From Burkholderiales bacterium (GTDB lineage Bacteria > Pseudomonadota > Gammaproteobacteria > Burkholderiales > SG8-41), in the NCBI GenBank assembly GCA_030684405.1, contig JAUXYA010000024.1, forward strand, positions 163,305 through 227,304: a DNA stretch of 64,000 nucleotides, given 5' to 3'. Both the position numbers and the translations under genes were made by a program. Position 1 is the first letter of the stretch. Every line of letters starts with the position of its first letter. Below are positions 36,811 to 45,164 of the stretch, piece by piece. The notes below the pieces were generated by a model that saw nothing but the letters and a program-made list of their open reading frames with translations, searched no databases and was not told the DNA's origin.

Positions 36811-37521
36811 TCAGAGAATGCGCCGCACATCGGCCACGGAAAGTTCCGTCCCGCTGTCAAGATTGAGCCGCAGGCTGCCAGCGCTGAAACTGACGCCGCT
36901 GACCAGGCCCGCCGTGAACGGCGCGGCGGCAACGCTTTTTCCGCCGCCGCTCGCAGTGACCTGGAATACATAATTCCCGGGGGCCGCACGGCCGCCGGCA
37001 TCGGTCATCCCGTCCCACTGGAACCCCGCGGTACCCGCCGCCTGCTGGCCGAGTTCGAGGCGCCGCACCACGGCGCCGGCCGGCGTCGCGATCGTGACTT
37101 CCACGCGGTCGGCGGCCTGGGCGAGCTCGTAGGCGCCGAGCGCACCGGTCGCGCCAAGCGCGATGGTGCTGCCGGCGGCCAGCACCTGGCGTCCGATCAT
37201 CGCCACCGACTGCAGCGACTGCGAGGACATCATCGACTGCGAAAGTTTCTCGATGCTGCCGTTCAGCTTGTCGATGCCGGACACCGTGCTGATCTGCGCC
37301 ATCTGTGAGGTGACCTGTGCGTTGTCGAGCGGGTTGAGCGGATCCTGGTTGCGCATCTGCGTGACCAGCAGCTTCAGGAAGCGGTCCTCCTGGTTGACTG
37401 CGGTCGGCTGTGCGGACGCGGCAGTGCCCGCAGTCTTCGCGGAATCGCCGCCGAACACGGAGTTGAGCGCGTTGAACGCGCCGATGCCTGCGCTGATCGC
37501 CTGCAGTACGGGAATGGCCAT
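36811..37521 (-). CDS. flgD: hook cap protein FlgD
   Basis: 236 residues. The conserved N-terminal FLKLLVTQMRNQDPLNPLDN is the FlgD signature, followed by the beta-rich FLG-FLAP/Ig-like region (WDGMTDAGGRAAPGNYVFQV). Acts as scaffold for hook assembly and is later discarded. Confidence 0.96.
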   Translation of the reverse strand: MAIPVLQAISAGIGAFNALNSVFGGDSAKTAGTAASAQPTAVNQEDRFLKLLVTQMRNQDPLNPLDNAQVTSQMAQISTVSGIDKLNGSIEKLSQSMMSSQSLQSVAMIGRQVLAAGSTIALGATGALGAYELAQAADRVEVTIATPAGAVVRRLELGQQAAGTAGFQWDGMTDAGGRAAPGNYVFQVTASGGGKSVAAAPFTAGLVSGVSFSAGSLRLNLDSGTELSVADVRRIL

Positions 37522-37532
37522 GCTTGGGTCTC

Positions 37533-37937
37533 CTACTGTCCGATGTTCAGGGTTTTCATCAACAGCGTCTTGGCGGTGGTCATCATCTCGGCATTGGTCT
37601 GGTAGGACCGCGATGCCGAAATCATGTTGACCATCTCTTCAACGACGTTGACATTGGGAAGGCTGACGTAACCATTGGCGTCGGCAGCCGGATTTTTGGG
37701 GTCGTGCACCTGGCGCAGCGGCGAGCTGTCTTCGATCACGCCGTTGACACGCACACCGGCGGCACCTTCAGAACCTACGGCGGCGGTCGTAAACACGACA
37801 TGCCTGGCGCGGTACGGTTTTCCGTCGGGACCGGAAACCGAATCGGCATTGGCCAGATTCGACGCGGTGGTGTTGAGGCGGTGCGACTGCGCAGTCAGTG
37901 CGCTGCCGGCAACGTCGAAAACGCGAAAGAGGGACAT
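37533..37937 (-). CDS. flgC: proximal rod protein FlgC
   Basis: 134 residues, standard length. FRVFDVAGSALTAQSHRLNT, then NLANADSV, and C-terminal VNVVEEMVNMISASRSYQTN. Rod component. Confidence 0.97.
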   Translation of the reverse strand: MSLFRVFDVAGSALTAQSHRLNTTASNLANADSVSGPDGKPYRARHVVFTTAAVGSEGAAGVRVNGVIEDSSPLRQVHDPKNPAADANGYVSLPNVNVVEEMVNMISASRSYQTNAEMMTTAKTLLMKTLNIGQ

Positions 37938-37943
37938 CGGTCC

Positions 37944-38345
37944 TTACCCCTGTATGGCGGCGAGCATGGTCTTGATCTGCCCGCTGATGAAATTCAGGTT
38001 GGCTTCGTAGCGCAGCGCGTTGTCGGCGAACTGCGCGCGCTCGACATCCATATCCACCGTATTGCCGTCGACGCTGGCCTGCACGGTGGAACGGTAGAGC
38101 AGCGGACTGCCCGCCGCGCTGCTGCCCGCAGGCAGCAGATGGCGATCTGCCGTGCGCGCCAGAACTGCGCCGCCGGCACTGCCGCCCTGCGCGGCAGCCA
38201 TCGCCGCGCGGAAATCGATGTCGCGCGCCTTGTAGTTCGGCGTGTCGGCATTGGCAATGTTCGAGGCGATCAGTTGCTGGCGCTCCGCGCGCAGCGCGAG
38301 TGCTCGTTGGTTAAAGCTGAAGAGCTGGTCAAGCGGAGATTTCAT
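37944..38345 (-). CDS. flgB: proximal rod protein FlgB
   Basis: 133 residues. FNQRALALRAERQQLIASNI and ANADTPNYKARDIDF are FlgB signatures. First gene of the flgBCDEFGHIJKL operon; its upstream region (38346-38530) is shared with divergent flgA and contains a palindrome at 38462-38478. Confidence 0.97.
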   Translation of the reverse strand: MKSPLDQLFSFNQRALALRAERQQLIASNIANADTPNYKARDIDFRAAMAAAQGGSAGGAVLARTADRHLLPAGSSAAGSPLLYRSTVQASVDGNTVDMDVERAQFADNALRYEANLNFISGQIKTMLAAIQG

Positions 38346-38461
38346 GGCACTGCACCCATTGCATCAAACATGCCCGAATCTTAGGCGCCTGCTTTCCGGG
38401 CGAATGAGGGGATAAGGACCGTAAAAGCCGGTCATATCCGGCCACCAGCGGCAGCATGATG

Positions 38462-38478
38462 GCGGCAAAATTTGCCGC
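38462..38478. promoter_or_regulatory. perfect palindrome in the flgB-flgA intergenic region
   Basis: GCGGCAAA (38462-38469), one central A, TTTGCCGC (38471-38478): 8-base arms with a single-base centre, so it cannot form a good hairpin but fits a dimeric regulator site. It lies about 53 bases before the flgA ATG and 117 bases upstream of flgB. A weaker GCCGG/CCGGC repeat lies at about 38429-38444. The cognate protein is unknown. Confidence 0.45.
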
Positions 38479-38530
38479 AATCGGCAATGCGTGCAGCACC
38501 TTGCCAACGCCACCGCGACAGGAGTACGAC

Positions 38531-39232
38531 ATGGACCGCAAGACCTTCACCCTGATGACCGCCGGCCTGCTGGTATTCGCCGCCTCGGCGCAGCCCCGTG
38601 CCGCACAGGCCGGCACGCCGCAGGCTGCGATCCGCAGCGCGGTCGGCGATTTCCTCACGGCCCAGACCGGCGGATTGCCCGGACAGGTCGAACACGGTGT
38701 GGGTTCAATTGATCCGCGGCTCACACTGCCCGCTTGCGCCGCCCTCGATGTATTCACCCCGCCCGGCGCCCGCCTGTGGGGAAAAACCAACGTCGGGGTG
38801 CGCTGTGCCAGTCCGGCGTGGACCATCTATGTGCCGGTCACCGTCAAGGTCACCGGCAGTTATCTGGTCACCACGCGCGCGCTGCCCCCGGGACACGTGA
38901 TCACGGCAGCCGACACCATGGCCACCTTCGGCGACCTCACGTTGCTCCCCGCAGGCGTTGCCCAGGATCCAGCGCAGGTGGTCGGCCGCAGCGTCTCGGG
39001 CAGCCTCGCTGCCGGCCAGCCGCTGCGCACGGATATCCTGCGTGCCCCGGTCGTGATTCAGCAGGGCCAAGCGGTCAAACTGGTCGCCCGCGGCCAGGGC
39101 TTTGAGGTCACCGCGGACGGCAAGGCCCTCTCACAGGGCATCCTGGGACAGGTTGTCCAGGTCCGAGCGCCCTCCGGACAGACCGTCAGCGGCATTGCCC
39201 GCAGCGCCGGAGTGGTCGAGATCTCGAACTAA
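38531..39232 (+). CDS. flgA: P-ring assembly chaperone FlgA
   Basis: 233 residues from the ATG at 38531, chosen for the GGAG eight bases upstream and the signal peptide it supplies (TLMTAGLLVFAASAQPRAAQA). The C-terminal SAF domain is visible (TTRALPPGHVITAADT, VVGRSVSGSLAAGQPLRTDI, VKLVARGQGFEVTADGKAL). Periplasmic partner of FlgI. Divergent from flgB, as in E. coli. Confidence 0.95.
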   Translation: MDRKTFTLMTAGLLVFAASAQPRAAQAGTPQAAIRSAVGDFLTAQTGGLPGQVEHGVGSIDPRLTLPACAALDVFTPPGARLWGKTNVGVRCASPAWTIYVPVTVKVTGSYLVTTRALPPGHVITAADTMATFGDLTLLPAGVAQDPAQVVGRSVSGSLAAGQPLRTDILRAPVVIQQGQAVKLVARGQGFEVTADGKALSQGILGQVVQVRAPSGQTVSGIARSAGVVEISN

Positions 39233-39267
39233 ATTCCGCAAAAAAATCAAATGCTTGTAAAAATTAC

Positions 39268-39294
39268 TACAGTCCGCCGTACAGCGGCCGTTAA
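39268..39294 (+). promoter_or_regulatory. candidate sigma-28 (FliA) promoter of flgMN
   Basis: CTACAG with TACA at 39268-39271, 15 bases, then GCCGTTAA (39287-39294), a full match to the betaproteobacterial-type -10. It lies 94 bases before the flgM ATG. FliA-dependent flgM expression is common in other bacteria. Confidence 0.62.
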
Positions 39295-39387
39295 TACGAT
39301 CCTGTCGGCGTTTTCCTGCCACGGCTCAAGCCGTGCCGGAAATCGTCCGTAAACGCTTTTGCAAACTCCGTTACAACAGAGGCAGCC

Positions 39388-39702
39388 ATGAAAATCGAAG
39401 GCAACGGCATCAAAACCGCAGCGATCAACGGCAGCAAGCCGGACGACAAGGGCCTGTCAGCACGCGCCGATGCGCGCAGCGAAGGCAGCCCCACCAGCTC
39501 CACGGTGCAGCTGAGCACGCTGTCGGCGCGCATGCGTGATATCGAAACCCGCCTCGGCGAGACCCAGGTGGTAAACAGCGCCCGCGTCGAGGAAATCAAG
39601 CAGGCGATGGCGGAAGGCCGCTTCAAGGTCAACCCCGAAGCTGTCGCCGACCGGCTGATCGACACTGTGCGCGAACTGATCAACACCGGCAAGGCATCCT
39701 GA
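39388..39702 (+). CDS. flgM: anti-sigma-28 factor FlgM
   Basis: 104 residues. MKIEGNGIKTAAIN start, an unstructured N-terminal half, and the FliA-binding C-terminal helices (NSARVEEIKQAMAEGRFKVN, VADRLIDTVRELI). Holds FliA inactive until the hook is finished and FlgM is exported. Stop and flgN ATG overlap by one base. Confidence 0.96.
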   Translation: MKIEGNGIKTAAINGSKPDDKGLSARADARSEGSPTSSTVQLSTLSARMRDIETRLGETQVVNSARVEEIKQAMAEGRFKVNPEAVADRLIDTVRELINTGKAS

Positions 39703-40193
39703 TGTTCGCGGACACCGCAGCCGGTGAAAGTCTCACCGCGGCAACTCTGCGCGAGGAACGGATCGCCACCCAGGGTTTCCTTGAGCTGCTGCAACTCGAG
39801 CAGGAATGCCTGCTCACCGGTGATGCCGACGCCATCGGTGCGCACATCGAAAACAAGTCGGCCTGCCTGCGCAAACTTGCGGGATACGCCGAGCGGAGGT
39901 GCCGCTTCCTGCTCGGGCAGCAGCTGTCACCCGACCGGCCGGGCATGGAGCAGTGGCTTGCGAACGCCGGCGAATCAGCCGCAATTGCCGCTGCTGAATG
40001 GCAGCAACTGCTGGAGGCAACCCGCCTCGCCCGCGAGGTGAATGAAACCAACGGCAGCCTGATCGCCGTCCGCATCCAGTCCAACCAGCAGGCGCTCGCC
40101 GTGCTGACAGCCGCGGCCAGCGGCGCCGGCCTCTACGGCCGCGACGGACAGGCCTCGGGCAACCGGGATTCGCGCCGGCTCGGCGCAGCCTGA
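39702..40193 (+). CDS. flgN: flagellar chaperone FlgN
   Basis: 163 residues, helical, with LRKLAGYAERRCRFL-type central helix and the C-terminal NGSLIAVRIQSNQQALAVLT, as in FlgN. Chaperone for FlgK and FlgL. Located directly after flgM, as is usual. Confidence 0.92.
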   Translation: MFADTAAGESLTAATLREERIATQGFLELLQLEQECLLTGDADAIGAHIENKSACLRKLAGYAERRCRFLLGQQLSPDRPGMEQWLANAGESAAIAAAEWQQLLEATRLAREVNETNGSLIAVRIQSNQQALAVLTAAASGAGLYGRDGQASGNRDSRRLGAA

Positions 40194-40196
40194 AGC

Positions 40197-40269
40197 GCCG
40201 GCAGCGACCGCTGCCGGCTGTCCACCGAATTGAATGACTTCGCCCGTCGCGCGGCTGCGCGACGGCGAA
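40197..40269. terminator. two hairpins between convergent flgN and fliA
   Basis: First, a perfect 9-base stem GCCGGCAGC (40197-40205) / GCTGCCGGC (40210-40218). Second, TTCGCCCGTCGCGC (40239-40252) / GCGCGACGGCGAA (40257-40269), 13 pairs with one bulged C, directly after the fliA stop on the minus strand. Neither has a long T run, but the position fits ends for both operons. Confidence 0.65.
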
Positions 40270-40983
40270 TCATGCCGCCTGACGCAGGCGTGCACGCAGG
40301 CGGGTGATCGCCTGGGTGTGCAGCTGGCAGATCCGCGATTCGCTGACCCCCAGCACTTCGCCGATCTCGCGCAGGTTGAGTTCCTGCTCGTAATAAAGCC
40401 CCATCACCTTCTTCTCGCGCTCCGGCAGCGCCTCGATCGCCGCCACCAGATCCTCGCGCACCGCGCGCTCCATCAGAAAGGACAGCGGATCAGGCCGGCC
40501 GTCGGTGCAGTAACGGTCGACAAAAGACTCTTCGTCGCCGCCCTTGAAATCCTCGTAGGACACCAGCTGGTAGCCGCGGGCATCCTGCAGCAGCCGCTGG
40601 TAATCCTCCAGTGTCATGTCGAGGGCGGCGGCCAGTTCCTTCTCCGAGGGCTGGCGGCCGTTGCGCTGTTCCAGCTTGCACACCATCGCCTCAATCGCGC
40701 GCAGCGAGCGGCGCAGCGTCCGCGGCAGCCAGTCCGCCTGGCGCAGGCCGTCGAGCATCGCGCCGCGGATGCGCTGCACCGCGTAGGTTTCGAACTGCGC
40801 CCCCTCGGACTCCGTGTAGCGCCTCGCCGCGTCCAGCAGCCCCATCATTCCGGACTGGATCACGTCATTGACCTCCACCGAGGGCGGCAGCGACGCCATC
40901 ATGTGATGGGCAATCCGTTTCACCAGCGGCGCGAACTTGTGCACGCAATTTTCGACTTCGCTTTCGTTGCTTGAATCGTACAT
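40270..40983 (-). CDS. fliA: sigma factor FliA (sigma-28)
   Basis: 237 residues from the ATG at 40983; the open frame upstream is inside flhG. Sigma regions visible: region 2 (NDVIQSGMMGLLDAARRY, FETYAVQRIRGAMLDGLR), region 3 (RNGRQPSEKELAAALDM) and region 4 (LPEREKKVMGLYYEQELNL, IGEVLGVSESRICQLHTQA). Directs transcription of late flagellar genes. Last gene of the flhB-flhA-flhF-flhG-fliA run, two bases after flhG. Confidence 0.97.
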   Translation of the reverse strand: MYDSSNESEVENCVHKFAPLVKRIAHHMMASLPPSVEVNDVIQSGMMGLLDAARRYTESEGAQFETYAVQRIRGAMLDGLRQADWLPRTLRRSLRAIEAMVCKLEQRNGRQPSEKELAAALDMTLEDYQRLLQDARGYQLVSYEDFKGGDEESFVDRYCTDGRPDPLSFLMERAVREDLVAAIEALPEREKKVMGLYYEQELNLREIGEVLGVSESRICQLHTQAITRLRARLRQAA

Positions 40984-40985
40984 GG

Positions 40986-41870
40986 TCAGGCTCCTGCGCC
41001 GGCCAGTCGCGGCCGATGGGTTTGAATGACTCGATGAAACAGGTGGTCCGGCGTGCCGGCACCGCGCGCCTGCGCCGGCCAGCCGAGGATGCCGCGGGCG
41101 ATGCACTGGAAGCTGCGGGCCGCTGCAGCCGCCGGCAGCACGTCGGCTATAGGCAGGAAGCTGCGGCTGGCCTGCACGGCGGCATCATCCGCCGGCACGG
41201 CGCCGATGAAATCGAGGCCGACGTCGAGAAAGCCCCGGGAGGCCCGTTCGAGATTGGCAAACACTCGCTGCGCCGCGGCATCATCGACGGCCCGGTTCAT
41301 CAGCACACGGAACCGGGTGATTCCGTAAAAGGTGTGCAACTGCTTGATGCGCGCATAGGCCTGGGTAATCGCGGTCACCGACGGATCAAGCACGATCACG
41401 GTTTCCTGCGCCGAACCGGCAAAGCCGGCACCATGCGGGCCGGGCTGAGTCAGCGCATCCACCAGCACCACGTCGCAAAGGTCGTCGAGCGCACCAAATC
41501 CTGCGGCAGCGCGCTGCCGCAGCAGCGCGGGCAGGCGACCAAGCACCCGTACCCCGCTCGCGGCGGGCAGCAGCAGCATGCCGTGCGGACCGCGCAGCAG
41601 CGCTTCCTGCAACCTGCAGTCCCCAGCGAGCACCTGCTTGAGTTCCGTGCGGACCGCCAGGCCAAGCAGTCCGGCAACGTTCGAGGGACCGAAATGTTCG
41701 TCAATGACCAGCACGCTGCGGCCGGCCTGCAGCAGCGCCGCCGCGAGGTTGATCACGCAGGTGGTGGTGCCGGTGCCGCTGCGCGCGCCGATCACTGAGA
41801 TCGTGCGTACCCGTGCCGAGCCGAGCATCCGGCGCAGGCCCTCGGCCTGGTCTCCACGAAACTCAGGCAT
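40986..41870 (-). CDS. flhG: FlhG/FleN-type MinD-like protein with degenerate nucleotide-binding motifs
   Basis: 294 residues. The N-terminal DQAEGLRRM (residues 7-15) keeps the DQAxxLR helix that stimulates the GTPase of FlhF. The following deviant Walker A should read xKGGxGKTT; here residues 28-37 are GARSGTGTTT, so the signature lysine is Arg and the P-loop lysine is Thr. The next motif (VLVIDEHFGPSNVAGLLGL) has DEH for DAD, and the Walker B region reads VVLVDALTQ. It probably cannot hydrolyse ATP like canonical FlhG but may still activate FlhF. Overlaps flhF by eight bases. Confidence 0.9.
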   Translation of the reverse strand: MPEFRGDQAEGLRRMLGSARVRTISVIGARSGTGTTTCVINLAAALLQAGRSVLVIDEHFGPSNVAGLLGLAVRTELKQVLAGDCRLQEALLRGPHGMLLLPAASGVRVLGRLPALLRQRAAAGFGALDDLCDVVLVDALTQPGPHGAGFAGSAQETVIVLDPSVTAITQAYARIKQLHTFYGITRFRVLMNRAVDDAAAQRVFANLERASRGFLDVGLDFIGAVPADDAAVQASRSFLPIADVLPAAAAARSFQCIARGILGWPAQARGAGTPDHLFHRVIQTHRPRLAGAGA

Positions 41871-43086
41871 GGGCCGCTCCCGCCGCTGCAGGCGCAGCCA
41901 TCATCAGTGGCAACTCCTCCGGGCTGGGTGTCAGTGCCGGGTTGTCCGCCATGCCACGCAGCGCACGATGCAGCAGATAGACACGGTTGGGCGTGTAGAT
42001 GTCCTCCGGTACGCGCTGGCCGTTGGTCATGTAATGCAGTACCAGTGCGTGGCGCACGCAGATATCGAGCACAGGACCAAGCCCGGCAGCCTCGTCAACC
42101 TTACTGATGATGCAGCCGGCGTGCTCAGCCGGCGCGTAGGCGGCGACGACTTCCTCCAGCGTCGCCACGGTGCAAGTGGCATTCAGCATCAGGATCTGGC
42201 GCACGCCCGGGGATGCAGCCAGCAGCGCCGTCTGCCCGGAAACCATGCGGTCGCGCTGGCTCATGCCGACGGTATCAATGAGCACCAGACGCTTGTCGCC
42301 GAGTTCGGAAAGCAGCGTGCCCAGATCCGTCGCGTCCTTGACCGGATGCACCGGGACGCCGAGTATCTTGCCGTAGACACGCAGCTGATCCTGGGCGGCA
42401 ATGCGGTAACTGTCGGTGGTCAGCAACGCGACTCCGGAAGCGCCGTAACGCATCACGCCGCGGGCGGCCAGCTTGGCCACCGTCGTGGTTTTGCCGACAC
42501 CGGTAGGCCCGACCAGCGCGAACACGCCACCGCCTTCAATCATTACGTCGTTGTCCGCAGTCACCAGGCGCCGCTCCAGCGCAGCACTCACCCGCCGGCG
42601 CAGCATTTCGACGGGTTCGCCCGCAGGCAGGTTCGCCGTCACTGCCCGCGCCGTCACCGGTGAAAACCCGGCGCAGAGCAGTTCGCCGAGTATGCCGGTG
42701 GCCACTGGATTGCGCCGCTGCAGGTCGCTGACAGCCAGCGCCGCCAGTTCGTCCTGGAGCAGGCCGCGCATGCGCTGGATTTCGCTGAGGATGCCATCCA
42801 CCGCCGGATGGGTCGCCTTCTCCGCAGCCACCGCCGGACGGACTTCAGGGGCGGCAGGTTCGGAGTAGACCAACGTCGCTGGCAGTACGCGCTTCGGCGC
42901 TGCTGCGACAGCTGTAGACGCCGTTTCCGCCTTTGCTGCATCCAAAGCCGCAGCCGGCACAGCCAGTACTTCGACTCCTTCGGCAACAGCATGGTTGGCG
43001 ATAATCAGTGCATCGTCTCCCAGCGCGCGCTTGACCTTGTAGAGCACTTCGCGGGAGGTGGCGCCGACGAATTTCCTAGCACTCAT
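41863..43086 (-). CDS. flhF: FlhF, SRP-type GTPase for flagellar placement
   Basis: 407 residues. N-terminal B domain (SARKFVGATSREVLYKVKRAL), linker, then the NG GTPase domain: P-loop GPTGVGKTTTVAKLAAR, VLIDTVGMSQRD, and KVDEAAGLGPVLD. Membrane-associated; recruits the first basal-body parts to the pole. Its presence with FlhG suggests polar or number-controlled flagella, though FlhDC is usually linked with peritrichous forms. Overlaps flhA by four bases. Confidence 0.96.
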   Translation of the reverse strand: MSARKFVGATSREVLYKVKRALGDDALIIANHAVAEGVEVLAVPAAALDAAKAETASTAVAAAPKRVLPATLVYSEPAAPEVRPAVAAEKATHPAVDGILSEIQRMRGLLQDELAALAVSDLQRRNPVATGILGELLCAGFSPVTARAVTANLPAGEPVEMLRRRVSAALERRLVTADNDVMIEGGGVFALVGPTGVGKTTTVAKLAARGVMRYGASGVALLTTDSYRIAAQDQLRVYGKILGVPVHPVKDATDLGTLLSELGDKRLVLIDTVGMSQRDRMVSGQTALLAASPGVRQILMLNATCTVATLEEVVAAYAPAEHAGCIISKVDEAAGLGPVLDICVRHALVLHYMTNGQRVPEDIYTPNRVYLLHRALRGMADNPALTPSPEELPLMMAAPAAAGAAHA

Positions 43087-45164
43087 TGACTGCCCCCTGC
43101 AATCGACACGACCTTGATGGTGCGCGTGTCAGGCACCTCGCTGTGGGACAGCACCTTCAGCTGCGGAATGCTCCGGCGCAGGAACCGAGACAGCAGCGCC
43201 CGCAGTTGCTGCGGCACCAGCAGGACGGCGGGCAAGCCCATTTGCTCCTGCTGCTGGGCGGCCGATTGCACGTTGCGCAGCAGATTCTCCGCCAGCGTCG
43301 GTTCGATCACCGCGCTGTCTGCTGCCGCGGCCTGCATGAGCAGGCGCTCCATGCCCGGATCCAGCGCAATCACCTGCATGTCCGAGCTGCCGGGAAAATT
43401 CTGCTGCGCGATGGCGCGGCCGAGCGCGATGCGCACCTCACTGCTCAGTTCGGCCGGATCCTGGGTGCGGGCGGCATGCGCAGCCAGCGTATCGAGAATG
43501 GTGCGCATGTCGCGGATGTGGACCTGCTCGTCGAGGAGGTTCTGCAGCACGCGCTGCACCACCGACAACGGCAGCAGCTTGGGCGCGAGATCCTCGACCA
43601 GTTTCGGCGTGTCGCGGGAAACATGCTCCATCAGCTGCTGCAGTTCCGGACGGCCGAGCAACTCCGCCGCATGGCTGTGGATCAGCTGGGAGATGTGGGT
43701 GGCGATCACCGTGCTGGCGTCGACCACGGTGTACCCGCCGGCCTGGGCCGCATCGCGCGCGGCGGCATCGATCCACACCGCGGGAAGGCCGAAGGCCGGA
43801 TCGGTGGTGGCAATGCCCGACACCTGCTGCGTCACTCGGCCGGGATTGATTGCGAGGAACATGCCGGGATGCGCGTCGTGGCAGGCGATCTCGACGCCCT
43901 TCAGCAGTACGCGGTAGGAGCCCGGCCGCAGCTCGAGGTTGTCGCGGATGTGAATCGCCGGCGGCAGAAAACCGATGTCCTGCGCGAATTTCTTGCGGAT
44001 CGCCTTGATGCGCTTGAGCAGTTCGCCGTCCTGCCCCTTGTCGACCAGCGGCACCAGGCGGTAGCCCACTTCCAGTCCGAGCACGTCGACCGGCACCACG
44101 TCGTTCCAGCTGACTTCCACCGGCTCCACCGAAGCCGGCGTGGCCGCGATCGAGGCACCCAGCGTGTCCTGCGGCTGCTGCGCCTGGCGTTTCGCCAGGA
44201 TGTGCGCGGCCCAGGCCAGCCCTGCCGCGAGCAGCAGGAATGCGAAGTGCGGCATGCCTGGCACCAGGCCAAGGAAGCCGATGATCGCCGCGGTGATTGC
44301 CAACGCCTGCGGGCGGCCCAGCATCTGCGAAATCATCTGCTGGCTCATGTTCTGCTCGGTGCCGACGCGGGCAACGACCAGGCCCGCCGCGGTCGAAATC
44401 ACCAGCGCCGGGATCTGCGCAACGAGGCCGTCGCCGATGCTCAACAGTACGTAAGTCTTGGCGGCAGCCGAAAACTCCATGTCGTGCTGCAGCACGCCGA
44501 TGGCCAGCCCGCCGAGGATGTTGATGACCACGATGATGATGCCGGCGACCGCATCGCCGCGGACGAACTTGCTGGCACCGTCCATCGAGCCGTAGAAATC
44601 CGCCTCCTGCGCGATCTCCGTGCGGCGGCGGCGCGCCTCGTCCTCGCCGATCAGCCCGGCATTGAGGTCGGCATCGATCGCCATCTGCTTGCCGGGCATC
44701 GCATCCAGCGTGAAACGCGCGCTGACCTCGGCGATGCGGCCGGCGCCCTTGGTGATGACCACGAAATTGATGATCACCATGATGATGAATACCACCAGAC
44801 CGACCGCGTAGTTGTCGCCGACAACAAAGTGGCCGAAGGACTCGATGACCTTGCCTGCCGCACCGGGACCGGTATGGCCTTCGAGCAGAACTACCCGGGT
44901 GGAGGCAATGTTCAGCGACAGGCGCAGCAGCGTCGTCACCAGCAGCACCGTCGGAAACACCGCGAAATCGAGCGGCTTCACGGTGTAGATGGCGGTGAGC
45001 AGCACCATGATCGCAAAGGCGATGTTGAAGGTGAACAGCACGTCGAGCACGAACGGCGGCAGCGGCAGGATCATCATCGCGAGGATCATCACGATAAGCA
45101 GCGGGCCGGCAGCCCCGCGCAGCATCGCCGCCCGCGAAAAATCGAGGCTCAGCACACCGTTCAT
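43083..45164 (-). CDS. flhA: flagellar export gate protein FlhA
   Basis: 693 residues. About eight membrane segments at the N-terminus, including the conserved cytoplasmic FHIPEP-type loop region (TKGAGRIAEVSARFTLDAMPGKQM), followed by the large cytoplasmic domain that forms the nonameric ring for substrate docking (RDNLELRPGSYRVLLKG, VVDASTVIATHISQLI). Four-base overlaps with both flhB and flhF. Confidence 0.97.
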   Translation of the reverse strand: MNGVLSLDFSRAAMLRGAAGPLLIVMILAMMILPLPPFVLDVLFTFNIAFAIMVLLTAIYTVKPLDFAVFPTVLLVTTLLRLSLNIASTRVVLLEGHTGPGAAGKVIESFGHFVVGDNYAVGLVVFIIMVIINFVVITKGAGRIAEVSARFTLDAMPGKQMAIDADLNAGLIGEDEARRRRTEIAQEADFYGSMDGASKFVRGDAVAGIIIVVINILGGLAIGVLQHDMEFSAAAKTYVLLSIGDGLVAQIPALVISTAAGLVVARVGTEQNMSQQMISQMLGRPQALAITAAIIGFLGLVPGMPHFAFLLLAAGLAWAAHILAKRQAQQPQDTLGASIAATPASVEPVEVSWNDVVPVDVLGLEVGYRLVPLVDKGQDGELLKRIKAIRKKFAQDIGFLPPAIHIRDNLELRPGSYRVLLKGVEIACHDAHPGMFLAINPGRVTQQVSGIATTDPAFGLPAVWIDAAARDAAQAGGYTVVDASTVIATHISQLIHSHAAELLGRPELQQLMEHVSRDTPKLVEDLAPKLLPLSVVQRVLQNLLDEQVHIRDMRTILDTLAAHAARTQDPAELSSEVRIALGRAIAQQNFPGSSDMQVIALDPGMERLLMQAAAADSAVIEPTLAENLLRNVQSAAQQQEQMGLPAVLLVPQQLRALLSRFLRRSIPQLKVLSHSEVPDTRTIKVVSIAGGSQ

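Noticed and set aside
38346..38370. Sigma-54-like TGGCAC...TTGCA next to the flgB start
   Set aside because: The GG-to-GC spacing is 13 bases and the orientation points away from flgB.
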